Notes: generated from the letters alone by a model not told the origin. DNA of 64,000 bases from Rhodococcus pseudokoreensis (GCF_017068395.1 NZ_CP070619.1:8666775-8730774); one strand, 5' to 3'; shown: positions 45,760 to 55,025, numbered from the stretch's first letter. Translations and numbers: made by a program.

Positions 45760-46473
45760 TCGACATCGACTGATGGCTGGCGCCGGCGCAAAGCCGCTAC
45801 CTCGGTCGTGATTTTTCATCACGGTGACGAAAGGCTGCCTGGGTTGTCCCGCAGCGGGTGAATATCGCTGCGACGGAATGTCTTCGGTGAAGTACCCGGA
45901 ACTGGTAGCGGAGGTAGAAAAAGTAGCTACGCTAGCTAGCGTAGCTAGCATGTGATTCGATCGATGCAGGTGTCGGCGGATGATGCTTCGAGTGTTGTCT
46001 CCTTAGCGTGGGCCGAGGTGGGAGTGGAAACCGCGGCGCCCGAGGCTGTGGTGGAGGTGGTCGCCGATATCGAAAGGCCGCATTCGGCGATGTGGGGGAG
46101 GTATCAGCTCCGGCATCGACGACGCAGGTGTGAGATCGATCGGAAGTGCAAGCACACCAAGTTATTTGGCGAGAAACAGAACTATTCTTCATCTCTGCAG
46201 GGTGGGGCTGAAGGCGCCGATCGAGGCGGGTGGGCGTCCCGGCAGCGACTCGCTTCGCCGCACACGAGGTCTGCGATCGTGAGTCGGTCGCACGCGGCGA
46301 CCGCCGAGGTCGACGTCGGGGCCGCTCTGCGGCAGTCAATCGGGAAGTACGAACCCGGCGGCAGCCAGGGATTGCGTTTGTCGAGTGTGCCGGCGTGGGT
46401 GGGAGAAACGCCGCAGTAGGTGCTCGAGTGCCTGTCGCCTGCCATGAGCATGGGACCGGTCTGATGCGATGAA
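45760..46473. other. Intergenic relic DNA with no recognised gene
   Basis: About 700 bases separate the truncated beta-lactamase from the IS110 element. The base composition is more uneven than in neighbouring regions (AT-richer patches such as 46139-46200). A frame from GTG 45952 encodes a 155-residue product I do not recognise, and it starts five bases after a perfect 24-bp palindrome. No function is supported. Confidence 0.4.
45924..45947. repeat. Perfect 24-bp palindrome
   Basis: TAGCTACGCTAGCTAGCGTAGCTA is a perfect palindrome with no central spacer. Its half repeats the CTAG and TAGC words. It lies directly before a GTG that could start the frame at 45952. It could be an operator, a toxin-antitoxin-type control site, or a recombination site. 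It lies in a region rich in relic genes. Confidence 0.7.
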
Positions 46474-47573
46474 AGGGGCGGGCCTCCCGCTCCTCGTAAT
46501 TCCCGGCGAATGCTGGGGGTGTCATATCCACACGCGTCGGAGGAGGCCCCTATGAGTGAGTATGACGGAAAACAGTTCGTCGGGATCGATCTGCACCGGA
46601 AACGCTCGGTGATCGTCCGGCAAACCGATTCCGGTGAGCAACTCGCGGTGGCGCGAATCGTCAACGACCCCGCTTCACTGGCCCTGCAGCTCGAGAAGGC
46701 CGGAGAGCATCCGGAGGTGGTGCTCGAGGCAACCTATGGCTGGTACTCGGCGGCCGACACGCTGCAGGCGGCCGGTGCCACGGTGCACCTTGCGCATCTA
46801 TTGGGTGTCAGGGGATTCCGGTACCGGCGGGTGAAGAACGATGTACGCGACGCCCGGGATCTGTTGCGGATGAACCGGTTGCCCGAAGCGTGGATTGCCC
46901 CGCCGGCGACACGGGAACTGCGGGAACTGGTGCGCTACAGAGCCAAGCTCGTCGCGTTGCGGTCGGGACTGAAGGCCCAGGTGCACTCGGTGCTCGCCAA
47001 GGCCGGGGTGTTGATCCCGGTGTCGGACCTGTTCGGCGTCGAGGGGCGTGAGCGTCTGACGCAGGTGCCGCTCGGTGTCGCGTACGCGCAGCGGGTGATG
47101 TCGCTGCTCGAGCTGATCGACGTCCTCGACGCGCACGAGGGACGATTCTTCGACCGGATCGCCGCCGAGTTGCGTGGCCATCCTGGTTATCGGGCGATTC
47201 AGGAGCTGCCCGGGTCGGCCCCACCCTGGCGGCGGTGTTCGTCGCGGAGATCGGTGACGTGCACCGGTTCACCGCCCCCAGTCACCTGTGTTCGTGGGCG
47301 GGCCTGACGCCCAAGCACCGCGAGTCCGACACCGTCGTGCGCCGCGGGCACATCACCAAGCAGGGCTCCAAACTGCTGCGCTGGGCGGCGGTGGAGGCCA
47401 TCCAGCGGCAACCGGCCGGCACGAAGATCTCGGTCGACCGCAAACGCATCGAGGCCCGCCGTGGCAGGAATATCGCCAAGGTCGCCGCGGCCCGCAAACT
47501 GCTCACCCTCGTCTACTACGGGCTGCGTGACGGACAGATCCGCGCGCTGGCCCACCACACGGCGGCGGCGTGA
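46474..47573 (+). mobile_element. IS110-family insertion sequence (frameshifted)
   Basis: The element includes a left non-coding part and a transposase frame (46552-47573) of IS110 type. IS110 elements usually lack inverted-repeat ends, so the true borders could not be fixed. The left flank contains a hairpin (arms GCGGG/CCCGC around CCT, 46474-46494). In this family a bridge RNA is encoded in a non-coding end, so the left flank is where it would lie in the IS110 subgroup. A single-base deletion at 47214/47215 breaks the transposase. Confidence 0.7.
46552..47573 (+). pseudogene. IS110-family transposase, broken by a 1-base deletion
   Basis: The first frame runs from ATG 46552 (behind AGGAGGCCCCT) to about 47214: FVGIDLHRKRSVIVRQ (DEDD aspartate), VVLEATYGWYSAADTL (Glu), VKNDVRDARDLLRMNRLPEAW (Asp-Asp) and VRYRAKLVALRSGLKAQVHSVLAKAG. 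After ELPGS the frame is lost, and it continues from about 47217 as LAAVFVAEIGDVHRF, SHLCSWAGLTPKHRESDTVVRRGHITKQGSKLLRWAAVEA to a stop at 47573. The GGG-TCGGCC join lacks one base compared with the expected GGGATCGGC codons of GIGPTLA. Restoring it gives a normal-length (~340 residue) transposase. Confidence 0.85.
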
Positions 47574-48216
47574 GCACCCCGGAGGCAACACGCGCGCGGC
47601 CGCAATCAGGTCTGACCCCCGTGTCAACGGCGTGGTCGCCGATCTGAATGACCCCGCGTATTGCCAGCGCACCGCTCCATGCCCGCACCGCCGGGCGAAG
47701 GGATGACCGACAGCCGAGGAAACCCGGGCTGTCCCAAACCACCCGCATCACATTGGAGACCGTGTACTCCCACAACTGAATTCTTCGTTTTCGGGGGGCC
47801 GTGACCAGTCTGCGCCGGGCCGGGCCACGGTCAAGACCGTTCGTCCTCACTGGGGCTGCGGGCGCTCCGTCCTGACCGAAGGGGCCCTCACCCAGCGTTG
47901 CCCGCACGGAGGCCGGATACGAGCAGAACAGCAGGTCGGACAGGGGTTGACGGGGCCCCGCTCTTTCAGGGGGATGACCTGATATCCGGTGTGCGGGTGC
48001 CGACAATCGCGGCGGGGAGGTGTTCACCTATGCCGTACTGTTCCGGGTTGCAGGCAGATTGGTGGAACTGACTTGGGGGTAGTCACATCGAGTGGTACCC
48101 GTCGAGCACACGGATCGGAGTGGTTTCGCCGTCTGCCATTCGATGTGCGAGAGCTTCTCGTTGCCCGGCCGTGGGTGGGCTGCGAAGTCGGTCGGATCCA
48201 TTGCTCGTGACGGTAG
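47574..48216. other. Intergenic region between IS110 element and thiolase gene
   Basis: About 640 bases without a gene that I can recognise. A leftward frame of about 57 codons (ATG at about 48198, ending near 48030; start MDPTDFAAHPRPGNEKLSHI) shows no similarity that I recall. The sequence does not show a second transposase. It probably holds the end of the mobile element and relic DNA. Confidence 0.4.
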
Positions 48217-49401
48217 TCAGAGTGATTCCAGGACACTGACGTAGTTCGCGATCGCCAGTCCGCCCATGTTGTGCACCACGCCGCGCCGCGGTGAGTTCAG
48301 CTGCATGTGTCCTGCCGTGCCGCTCAGTTGCATGGCGGCGAGAACGTGCTGGGAGACCCCGGTGGCGCCGACAGGATGCCCTTTGGACTTCAGCCCGCCC
48401 GACAGGTTGACCGGCAATCGGCCACCCGGGAGCACTGTTCCGTCGTCGAGTACCTGCCGGCCTTTGCCGCGTTCGGTCAGGCCCATGACTTCGTACATGA
48501 CCAGTTCGGCGACGGTGAAGCAATCGTGGACTTCGGCGAAGTCGAGGTCGTCGAGTCCGGCGCCGGCCATGTCGAGTGCGCGTTGCCAGGCTGTGACGCT
48601 ACCGGCGAATTCGATGGGATCACGTTTGGAAGCGGGCAGGAAGTCGTTGGCCTGACCGAATCCGGTGATGCGGACCCGTGTATGCGCGGACGTCGTCGGC
48701 GCCGTGGTCAGTACGAGGGCTGCCGCACCATCGGAAATGGGGGAGCAGTCGGTACGGCGGAGCTGTCCTGCGACGATCGGATTCCGGTCCGACACTGTTG
48801 CGCAGAAGTCGAATCCGAGATCCTTGCGCAGCTGCGCGTACGGATTGAGCACACCGTTGCGGTGATTCTTCGCAGCGATATGGGCGAGCGTGTCGCCGAC
48901 CGGGCCGTATCGATCCGCATACGCGTCTGCGACGCGGGCGAACAGCCCGGCGAAACCCGTCGTCGATTCCTTGCCGGCCGATTCGTAGTCGGCGCCGAGA
49001 AGCGCTGCCCCTACGACGTCGGAGCCGGCATGGGTCATCTTCTCCGCACCGATCACCAGCACCGTGCGGGCGGTTCCCGCCAGCAGCGCCCGGATTCCCT
49101 GGTGCACAGCGGCGCTGCCGGATCCACAGGCGTTCTCGACCCGCGTGGCCGGAACACCCGCGAGATCGTCGGACAGCTGCAGTGCAAGCGAGGACGCGAA
49201 ACCCAACGGGTGCATCCCGGAATTGAATTGACCGAGATAGACCTCATCGACCTGACGGGGCTCGATACCTGCACTGTCGAGCGCTTCCCGCGCGACGGAG
49301 ACGATGAGTGATTCCACGGTCTCGTCGTTGAGCTTGCCGAACTGCGAATGCCCCCAGCCGGTGATGAGCACATCGGTGCCGAAACGGTTGTGCAGGCTCA
49401 T
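48217..49401 (-). CDS. Thiolase-family acetyl-CoA acetyltransferase / SCP-x-like
   Basis: The 394-residue protein is a thiolase of the lipid-transfer/SCP-x subgroup: [16 protein letters not shown], nucleophile Cys in [41 protein letters not shown] (His in EVHD) and the late [19 protein letters not shown] with its conserved His. It would cleave a 3-ketoacyl-CoA to release acetyl-CoA or propionyl-CoA. Its ATG overlaps the stop of the CoA-transferase B gene (ATGA), so they are coupled. It is the last gene of the leftward operon. Confidence 0.88.
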   Translation of the reverse strand: MSLHNRFGTDVLITGWGHSQFGKLNDETVESLIVSVAREALDSAGIEPRQVDEVYLGQFNSGMHPLGFASSLALQLSDDLAGVPATRVENACGSGSAAVHQGIRALLAGTARTVLVIGAEKMTHAGSDVVGAALLGADYESAGKESTTGFAGLFARVADAYADRYGPVGDTLAHIAAKNHRNGVLNPYAQLRKDLGFDFCATVSDRNPIVAGQLRRTDCSPISDGAAALVLTTAPTTSAHTRVRITGFGQANDFLPASKRDPIEFAGSVTAWQRALDMAGAGLDDLDFAEVHDCFTVAELVMYEVMGLTERGKGRQVLDDGTVLPGGRLPVNLSGGLKSKGHPVGATGVSQHVLAAMQLSGTAGHMQLNSPRRGVVHNMGGLAIANYVSVLESL

Positions 49402-50051
49402 GCGGCCCGCTCCTCGTCGAGGTCCATGCTGAAGCACGCGCCGGTGAGCTCGCGAAGTTCGTCGACGGTGGCGCCGGGAGCGATCCGGCGAAGCACCAAG
49501 CCGCCGTTCTCGATGTCGAATACGCAGCGGTCGCTGATGATGCGATCGACCACGCCCACGCCGGTCAACGGCAACGTGCACGTCTCGACGATCTTGGGGC
49601 TGGAATCCTTGGCGACGTGCTCGGTCAGGGCGATGACTCGTGGGGTGCCGGCCACGAGATCCATGGCACTGCCCATGCCTTTGACGAGCTTGCCGGGGAT
49701 GCTCCAATTCGCGAGGTCCCCGGACGCGGAGACCTGCATCGCGCCGAGGATGGCGACCGCGACGTGACCGCCGCGGATCATGCCGAAGGACTCTGCCGAG
49801 TCGAAGATGCTGCCACCCGGCGTGATCGTCACGGTTTGCTTTCCGGCATTGATGAGATCGGCGTCTTCCTCACCCTCGTACGGGAACGGTCCCATGCCGA
49901 GCAGGCCGTTCTCACTCTGCAGGATCACTCGGCGTCCCTCGGGGAGATTGTTGGCCACCAAGGTGGGGATCCCGATCCCCAGGTTGACGTAGGCGCCGTC
50001 ATTGAGTTCGGAGGCTGCCAGCGCGGCCATCTCGTCTCGGGTCCACGGCAT
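49398..50051 (-). CDS. 3-oxoacid CoA-transferase subunit B
   Basis: The 217-residue protein has the SCOT-B/PcaJ pattern: [37 protein letters not shown] with the catalytic Glu in [34 protein letters not shown] and [20 protein letters not shown]. It would form a heterotetramer with the A subunit and move CoA from succinyl-CoA (or another donor) to a 3-oxoacid. I chose ATG 50051, which follows AAAGGAG, over the longer frame to 50084. Subunit A is 29 bases upstream, and the thiolase overlaps by four bases downstream. Confidence 0.9.
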   Translation of the reverse strand: MPWTRDEMAALAASELNDGAYVNLGIGIPTLVANNLPEGRRVILQSENGLLGMGPFPYEGEEDADLINAGKQTVTITPGGSIFDSAESFGMIRGGHVAVAILGAMQVSASGDLANWSIPGKLVKGMGSAMDLVAGTPRVIALTEHVAKDSSPKIVETCTLPLTGVGVVDRIISDRCVFDIENGGLVLRRIAPGATVDELRELTGACFSMDLDEERAA

Positions 50052-50080
50052 GATGCCGCTCCTTTCTGCAGGAAGTGCGA

Positions 50081-50797
50081 TCACGCGGATGCGGCGGCCG
50101 GCTGGGGCTGCACGGTGCGCTGTTCGATGTCCTTGACGCGCTCGGCGGCGCGTACGACCCGTTGGACGTACACACCGGGGGTGGTCACCCTATCGGGAGC
50201 GAGGTCGCCGAGTTCGACGATCGTCTCGGCTTCGGCGACCGTAACCCGGCCGGCCGCCGCGACGACAGGATTGAAGTTGCGTGCGGTATAGCGGTAGTCG
50301 AGATTGCCGTCGGTGTCGGCGATGTGCGCACGGACCAGTGACACGTCGGCGACGATGCCGCGTTCGAGAACGTAGGTGCGGCCGTCGAACTCAGCGTGCG
50401 GCTTACCTTCGGCGAGGTCGGTTCCGACACCGGTCGCCGTGTAGAAGGCCGGGATACCCGCACCGCCGGCGCGCAGTCGTTCGGCCAGAGTTCCTTGCGG
50501 ATTGAACTCGACTTCCAGTGCGCCGGAGAGATATTGCTCGGAGAATAAGGAGTTCTCACCTACATAGGACGCGATGACCTTACTCACTTGTCCTTTTTCG
50601 AGGAGGAGACCGAGGCCCTTGCCGTCGATGCCCATGTTGTTGGACACCACGGTCAGGTTCTTCACACCGGAGGCGCACACGGCATCGATGAGGTCGACAG
50701 GCACACCACTGAGACCGAACCCACCGACGGCGAGGGTCATGCCGTCGAACAACAGGTCGGACAGGGATGCGGTGGGAGAGTTATGCAGAACGGGCAT
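50081..50797 (-). CDS. 3-oxoacid CoA-transferase subunit A
   Basis: The 238-residue protein has the SCOT-A/PcaI pattern: [88 protein letters not shown] and [24 protein letters not shown]. It pairs with the B subunit. With the downstream thiolase it forms the CoA transfer and thiolysis end of a ring-cleavage or beta-ketoadipate-like pathway. The upstream neighbour is the truncated acyl-CoA dehydrogenase. Confidence 0.9.
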   Translation of the reverse strand: MPVLHNSPTASLSDLLFDGMTLAVGGFGLSGVPVDLIDAVCASGVKNLTVVSNNMGIDGKGLGLLLEKGQVSKVIASYVGENSLFSEQYLSGALEVEFNPQGTLAERLRAGGAGIPAFYTATGVGTDLAEGKPHAEFDGRTYVLERGIVADVSLVRAHIADTDGNLDYRYTARNFNPVVAAAGRVTVAEAETIVELGDLAPDRVTTPGVYVQRVVRAAERVKDIEQRTVQPQPAAASA

Positions 50798-50877
50798 GCG
50801 GGTTCTTTCCTCGGGGAGGGCTCACGAACGAGCCGGGGTTGCTGGTCGATCAGGTTGCATTCGGCATACCGCGGAAG

Positions 50878-51353
50878 CTATCCACGGACTTCGCGGAGCG
50901 CCGGGGTGGCGGAGAGCTCGGTGCGCGCAAGTGAGCGGCGGTGGACCTGGTCGGGGCCGTCGGCGATCTGCAGAAAACGTGCTTGGGAGTAGAACATGCC
51001 CAGCGGGATGTCCTGGGACAGACCGGCACCACCGAAGATCTGGATGGCTTCGTCGATGATCCACTCGACCGTCTGCGGGACCACGACCTTCGTGGCGGCG
51101 ATGTCGTGACGAGCTTCCTTGGGGCCGGCGACGTCCATCCGCCAGGCGGCGCGCAGCACCATCAGCCGTGCCGCATCGACCTTGATCCGTGCATCGGCGA
51201 TGGTGGCCTGTGCGACGCCCTCGTCGGCGAGAGGCCGGCCGAACGCGGCCTGAGTGCGGGCGCGGTCGGTCATCAGGGCGATGGCGCGTTCGGCCATCCC
51301 GTTCAGGCGCATGCAGTGATGGATCCGGCCCCGGGCCGAGTTCGGCGCGCACG
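50878..51353 (-). pseudogene. Acyl-CoA dehydrogenase, 5'-truncated and frameshifted
   Basis: Only the C-terminal third remains: RIHHCMRLNGMAERAIALMTDRARTQAAFGRPLADEGV, ARLMVLRAAWRMDVAGPKEA, VVVPQTVEWIIDEAIQIFGGAGLSQDIPLGMFYSQARFLQIADGPDQVHRRSLAR, then a normal stop. The start of homology (AELGPGR) lies in another frame, with one extra G in GGGGCC near 51330. All the N-terminal and middle domains (about 270 residues, including most of the FAD site) are missing, right after the RidA stop. It cannot encode an active enzyme. The intact gene would have been part of the leftward operon. Confidence 0.85.
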
Positions 51354-51422
51354 CCGGCCGAGGATGCAACCATCGCGGGAAGTCCTTCCGGAATCAATGT
51401 GCCAAAGGAATATTCGGGTAGA

Positions 51423-51812
51423 TCAGCCTTCTCCGAGAACCGCCATGATCTCCAGTTGGATCTGCTGGGGTTCAGGAAGGTCGATGCGGAGCGTATGTCG
51501 GGCCGGACGGCTGGTCTCGTCCGGGAACATCTCGACCCAGTGTTTGTCGATGATGGGACGGATGGACTTGTCTCGCACGAAAACGGTGCACTTCACGACG
51601 TCCTCGACTCGACCACCCGCCGCCTCTACGGTGCGGCGGAGATTGGCGAAGACGAGTTCGACCTGGGCCTCGGTGTCGGTCGGTACGTCGTTCTTCTCCG
51701 GGTCGAGGGCGACGATACCTCCGGATACGAGGAGGTTTCCGACCACGCAGGCCTGGGGGATCGGCAGGCCGCCGTGGTGCAGTCCGGGGACTTCTACGGA
51801 GCGACGAGTCAT
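51423..51812 (-). CDS. RidA/YjgF-family protein
   Basis: The 129-residue protein has the RidA pattern: ACVVGNLLVSGGIVALDPEK, VELVFANLRRTVEAAGGRVEDVVKCTVFVRDKS, RHTLRIDLPEPQQIQLEIMAVLG. It probably deaminates enamine/imine intermediates or acts on a pathway metabolite; the Arg in SRPARHTLRI corresponds to the conserved substrate-binding arginine. It lies 20 bases after the MmgE/PrpD stop and before the dehydrogenase remnant, in the same operon. Confidence 0.87.
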   Translation of the reverse strand: MTRRSVEVPGLHHGGLPIPQACVVGNLLVSGGIVALDPEKNDVPTDTEAQVELVFANLRRTVEAAGGRVEDVVKCTVFVRDKSIRPIIDKHWVEMFPDETSRPARHTLRIDLPEPQQIQLEIMAVLGEG

Positions 51813-51832
51813 GGTTGTTCAGGTCCTTTCGG

Positions 51833-53191
51833 TCAGGCTGTCAGGAGCTCGATCAGCGTGGAGACGTTGTCGAGTTGGTCCAGTCGGTTGAGTGATTCGA
51901 CGAGCCGTTCGGTGCGTGATGAGATCGTCGGGCCGTGTGCTGCCGACAGGCAGTCGCGTAGGCGATTCTCGTGATCGTCCGGGCTCAGAGGATTTCCGGG
52001 GAATCCGGGCGGCGCGTCGATACCATAGCCGAGAACGTCGCCGTTCGTGGCGTGAACTGTCAGTCGTGTTGCACCGGGGCCACATTCATCCAGACTCGGA
52101 TCGGCGCGGACGATAGTCCTGCTCGCCAGCTCCTGTACGTCGGCACCGAGAATCGTATCAGGCCTGAAGTGCTCCAATCGCGCCGCACCGTGGAGAAGCG
52201 CTCCTGCAGCACAGTAGGATGCGCTGAACTGTGCTGCAACACGCGGGTTTTCGCCGGGGTTGAAGGGGTGGCCGACGAGGCGGTGACCATATGGTGTCAT
52301 GGTTACCTCGATGTTCTCGATCATGTTCGGGCGGACACCGTCCGCGTAGGCGCGCAGAGCCAACTCGGTAGTGCCCTGGGTGAGCCCGCAGCTGGGATAT
52401 TTCTTGAAGCCGGTATTGGTGAGTTCCCAACGGTTTCCCAGGTCGGCTGTCATCTGGGCGCCTGCGATTTCGTTGCGGGCGTAGAGATGCGCATATCCGT
52501 ACAGTCCGTCGAGGAATCCTGTCGGTCCGGTCAAGTCGGCCTGAGCCAGTTGGGCGCACAGAACCCCGCTCTCGGCGACCCAGCCCTGAATCAGGCGCAC
52601 GGCGAGCGACCCGTCGATATTGCTCTGAAAACTTCCGGCGGTCCTGTTGAAAGCCAGCCCGAGTGCCTGACTAATACGCTCGGGTGACAACCCGAGGAGC
52701 CGGGAGGCCGTCGCGGCGGCGGCGATGGGGCCGGCGATTCCTGTCGGGTCGAATCCGTTGTAGAGCCGATCGGGGAGATTGATCCGCGCTCCGACCTCGG
52801 CGCCGATCGCCACCGCTGTCAGGAACTCGGTCCCGTCCACGCCGCCGCGAAGTTCGGCGCAGGCAAGGGCGGTGGGGATCAGTGCGGCACCGAGGTGGAG
52901 TCCCGGGACCATCGCGTCTTCGTAGTCCAGGGCCCGGGCCATGGTGGCGTTGAGTTGGGCGGCTGCGGTCGCAGGAAGGCGATCGCCGTACACAAGGACG
53001 GTCGCTTCTTCCCGGCCGCCGCGAGCGAGGAGGAAGTGGCGTAGCTGGGTGCAGCCGTCCTCGGCAGCGCCGGCTGCGGTGGTGCCGATATTGGCACCGA
53101 TCATCGTGGTGACGGTGTGGCGCGCGTCGAGGGACAGATCCCGGAGGTGAGTGTCGTGGATGAACTCGATCAGTTCGTCTTCGGGGGCCAT
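51833..53191 (-). CDS. MmgE/PrpD-family protein
   Basis: The 452-residue protein belongs to the MmgE/PrpD family: LDARHTVTTMIGANIGTTAAGAAED, LNATMARALDYEDAMVPGLHLGAALIPTALACAEL, AFNRTAGSFQSNIDGSLAVRLIQGWVAESGVLCAQLAQ, GNRWELTNTGFKKYPSCGLTQGTTELALRAYADG. Family members include 2-methylcitrate dehydratase, and they hydrate or dehydrate carboxylic acids. In this context it may act on a ring-cleavage product. The start ATG 53191 has no strong ribosome-binding site. It follows the MHS transporter gene (gap of about 200 bases). Confidence 0.87.
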   Translation of the reverse strand: MAPEDELIEFIHDTHLRDLSLDARHTVTTMIGANIGTTAAGAAEDGCTQLRHFLLARGGREEATVLVYGDRLPATAAAQLNATMARALDYEDAMVPGLHLGAALIPTALACAELRGGVDGTEFLTAVAIGAEVGARINLPDRLYNGFDPTGIAGPIAAAATASRLLGLSPERISQALGLAFNRTAGSFQSNIDGSLAVRLIQGWVAESGVLCAQLAQADLTGPTGFLDGLYGYAHLYARNEIAGAQMTADLGNRWELTNTGFKKYPSCGLTQGTTELALRAYADGVRPNMIENIEVTMTPYGHRLVGHPFNPGENPRVAAQFSASYCAAGALLHGAARLEHFRPDTILGADVQELASRTIVRADPSLDECGPGATRLTVHATNGDVLGYGIDAPPGFPGNPLSPDDHENRLRDCLSAAHGPTISSRTERLVESLNRLDQLDNVSTLIELLTA

Positions 53192-53391
53192 GGGTGGGCT
53201 GTCCTGGTTCGTTCGGTCTCGAAAGGATCCGGGGAGGGGAGTGGTTCGGTCTCGGGGCGCTCGGAGGGATTGCGCTGTGGTTTCGGGCCGGGCGGACTCG
53301 TTCGCTGCGTGTCTCGGGACCGGTGCGCGCCGTCGGGCGGACCCGACGAGACGGACCGGGCGGCGACGGTGAATCGCCGTCCGGGTCGAGG

Positions 53392-54732
53392 TCACGCGAT
53401 GCGGGAGGCTGTCCGGGCGCTGTCGGAGGGCGCGGACTGCGTGTCGGTCTCGGTCAGGGAGGACCCTGATGTCTCGGGGGTGAGGAATACTGCGATCAAG
53501 CTGATCACGCTGACACCGACGATCAATGCGGCTACGGGGTATCCGTTGCCTCCGGAGTTGGCGACCAAGGTGGATGCCGCGAGGGGCATCAGGCCTGCTC
53601 CGAGCAGCGCTCCGAGCTGGTAGGTCATGGAGACGCCGGTGTAGCGGAGATGGGTGGGGAACAGCTCGCTGAGCAGGACCGGAGCCACTGCGGTGATGCA
53701 GGTCATCACGAAGGTGATGTACAAGGTCAACGACACGATGAGCAGCGCACTGTTGAGTTGGTCGATGACCCAGAACAGCGGGAAGGACACCGCGGCGGTC
53801 AGGGCGGTCCCGACGAGCAGGATGGGTCGACGGCCGACTCGATCGGAGAACGACGAGATGACAGGGGTGAGGAGCGCTGACCCGATCGTGCCCAGCAGTA
53901 CAGCGGTCAGCACGGTAGAGCGCTCGTGGCCCAGGCCTGTGGCGTAGGCAAGGATGTAGACGCCGAAGATGCCGGTCCCGGCTACTCCGCCGATCAGGAT
54001 CAGCGTGCCGAGTACGAGGTTGCGAGGCTGGGTCCGGAAGAGTTCGAGTACCGGTACTCGGGTGGGTTCGGCGGTGGAGACCTGCTTCTCGAAGACCGGG
54101 CTTTCGACGACCTTGTGACGGACGAAGTAGCCGATGATCAGCAGACCGAAGCTCAGGAGGAACGGGATTCGCCATCCCCACGCCTGGAACTGTTCGGTGG
54201 TGAGCACGCCGGTGAGGGTGAGAACGGACAGCATGCCCAGGGCCGAACCCGCAGGGTTACCCATCACGGTGAGGCTGGTGGTCCGTCCGCGCTTGTTGTC
54301 CGCGGAATGCTCCGCTGTCATCAAGACGGCTCCGCCGAACTCGCCGCCGAGTGCGAATCCTTGCACCAACCGCAACGTCAGCAGCAGAAGTGGTGCGGCG
54401 GCGCCGATCTGTGCCTGTGTGGGCAGCAGACCGATGAGGCCGCTGGCCAGACCCATCACGATCATGGTGATCAGCAGGGCGGATTTGCGGCCCAAACGGT
54501 CGCCGTAGTGCCCGAAGATGATCGCGCCGAGCAGACGGGACAGGTAGCCGGCCGCAAGTGTGGCAAAGGCTGCGATGGTGCCGACGAGGGGATCGAGGTT
54601 GTTGAAGAAGACCTGGTTGAAGACCAGGGCGGCAACAGTCCCGTAGACGTAGAAGTCGAAGTACTCGATCGTCGTTCCCAGGAAGCCTGAGAGTGCGACC
54701 CGCCTGGACATGGCGGTGTTGTGGTCTGACAT
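53392..54732 (-). CDS. MHS-family metabolite:H+ symporter
   Basis: The 446-residue protein has 12 membrane helices and the MHS pattern: RVALSGFLGTTIEYFDFYVYGTVAALVFNQVFF, IIFGHYGDRLGRKSALLITMI, LRLVQGFALGGEFGGAVLMTAEH and WGWRIPFLLSFGLLIIGYFVRHKVVESPVF. MHS carriers import organic acids such as shikimate, alpha-ketoglutarate or aromatic acids by proton symport. It starts at ATG 54732 behind AAGGAGATCGG. It is the first gene of the leftward arm and would supply the substrate of the cluster. A palindromic operator lies 137 bases upstream. Confidence 0.9.
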   Translation of the reverse strand: MSDHNTAMSRRVALSGFLGTTIEYFDFYVYGTVAALVFNQVFFNNLDPLVGTIAAFATLAAGYLSRLLGAIIFGHYGDRLGRKSALLITMIVMGLASGLIGLLPTQAQIGAAAPLLLLTLRLVQGFALGGEFGGAVLMTAEHSADNKRGRTTSLTVMGNPAGSALGMLSVLTLTGVLTTEQFQAWGWRIPFLLSFGLLIIGYFVRHKVVESPVFEKQVSTAEPTRVPVLELFRTQPRNLVLGTLILIGGVAGTGIFGVYILAYATGLGHERSTVLTAVLLGTIGSALLTPVISSFSDRVGRRPILLVGTALTAAVSFPLFWVIDQLNSALLIVSLTLYITFVMTCITAVAPVLLSELFPTHLRYTGVSMTYQLGALLGAGLMPLAASTLVANSGGNGYPVAALIVGVSVISLIAVFLTPETSGSSLTETDTQSAPSDSARTASRIA

Positions 54733-54868
54733 CCGATCTCCTTGAAAGGCGGCATTCGGCCCAGCCGAAAATGCTGATGGAGGGGTGGTGTGCGGCCGCA
54801 TGGTTGGGGGAGTGCCGGTGTATCGGCCTGCGAGGCCCGCGGCCGCCGGGGCCCGATCCGCGGTGGAA

Positions 54869-54880
54869 TTAGGTACCTAA
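54869..54880. promoter_or_regulatory. Operator palindrome, leftward arm
   Basis: TTAGGTACCTAA is a perfect 12-bp palindrome in the divergent promoter region, 137 bases upstream of the MHS gene start. It is nearly identical to the palindrome at 55010-55025 on the other side. A shared repressor, perhaps the MarR-type protein at 63095, would control both arms. Confidence 0.7.
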
Positions 54881-54889
54881 CACCACGCC

Positions 54890-54905
54890 GGTGATGTCTA
54901 TCACA
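54890..54905. promoter_or_regulatory. CRP/GlxR-like site in the divergent promoter
   Basis: GGTGATGTCTATCACA (TGTGATAGACATCACC on the other strand) matches TGTGA-N6-TCACA at nine of ten specified positions. It lies between the two operator palindromes. Catabolite control of the two arms by a CRP-type protein is a reasonable inference. Confidence 0.5.
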
Positions 54906-55009
54906 TAGCTACCGATAGGGCAAGAAGCCGATCGAATTTCCCGCGTCCGCTTCGAGTTCTACTGCGCCCCTTGACTCCGGGTCGGCAATGTGGTTTCGTT
55001 CACATCAGC

Positions 55010-55025
55010 AGTTAGGTGCCTAACT
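55010..55025. promoter_or_regulatory. Operator palindrome, rightward arm
   Basis: AGTTAGGTGCCTAACT has seven-base arms AGTTAGG and CCTAACT around TG. Its core matches TTAGGTACCTAA at 54869-54880 except for one central base. It lies 130 bases upstream of the dioxygenase ATG and 33 bases downstream of a TTGACT that could be a -35 element, so it may overlap the transcription start. The rest of the 54733-55154 spacer has no gene. Confidence 0.7.
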
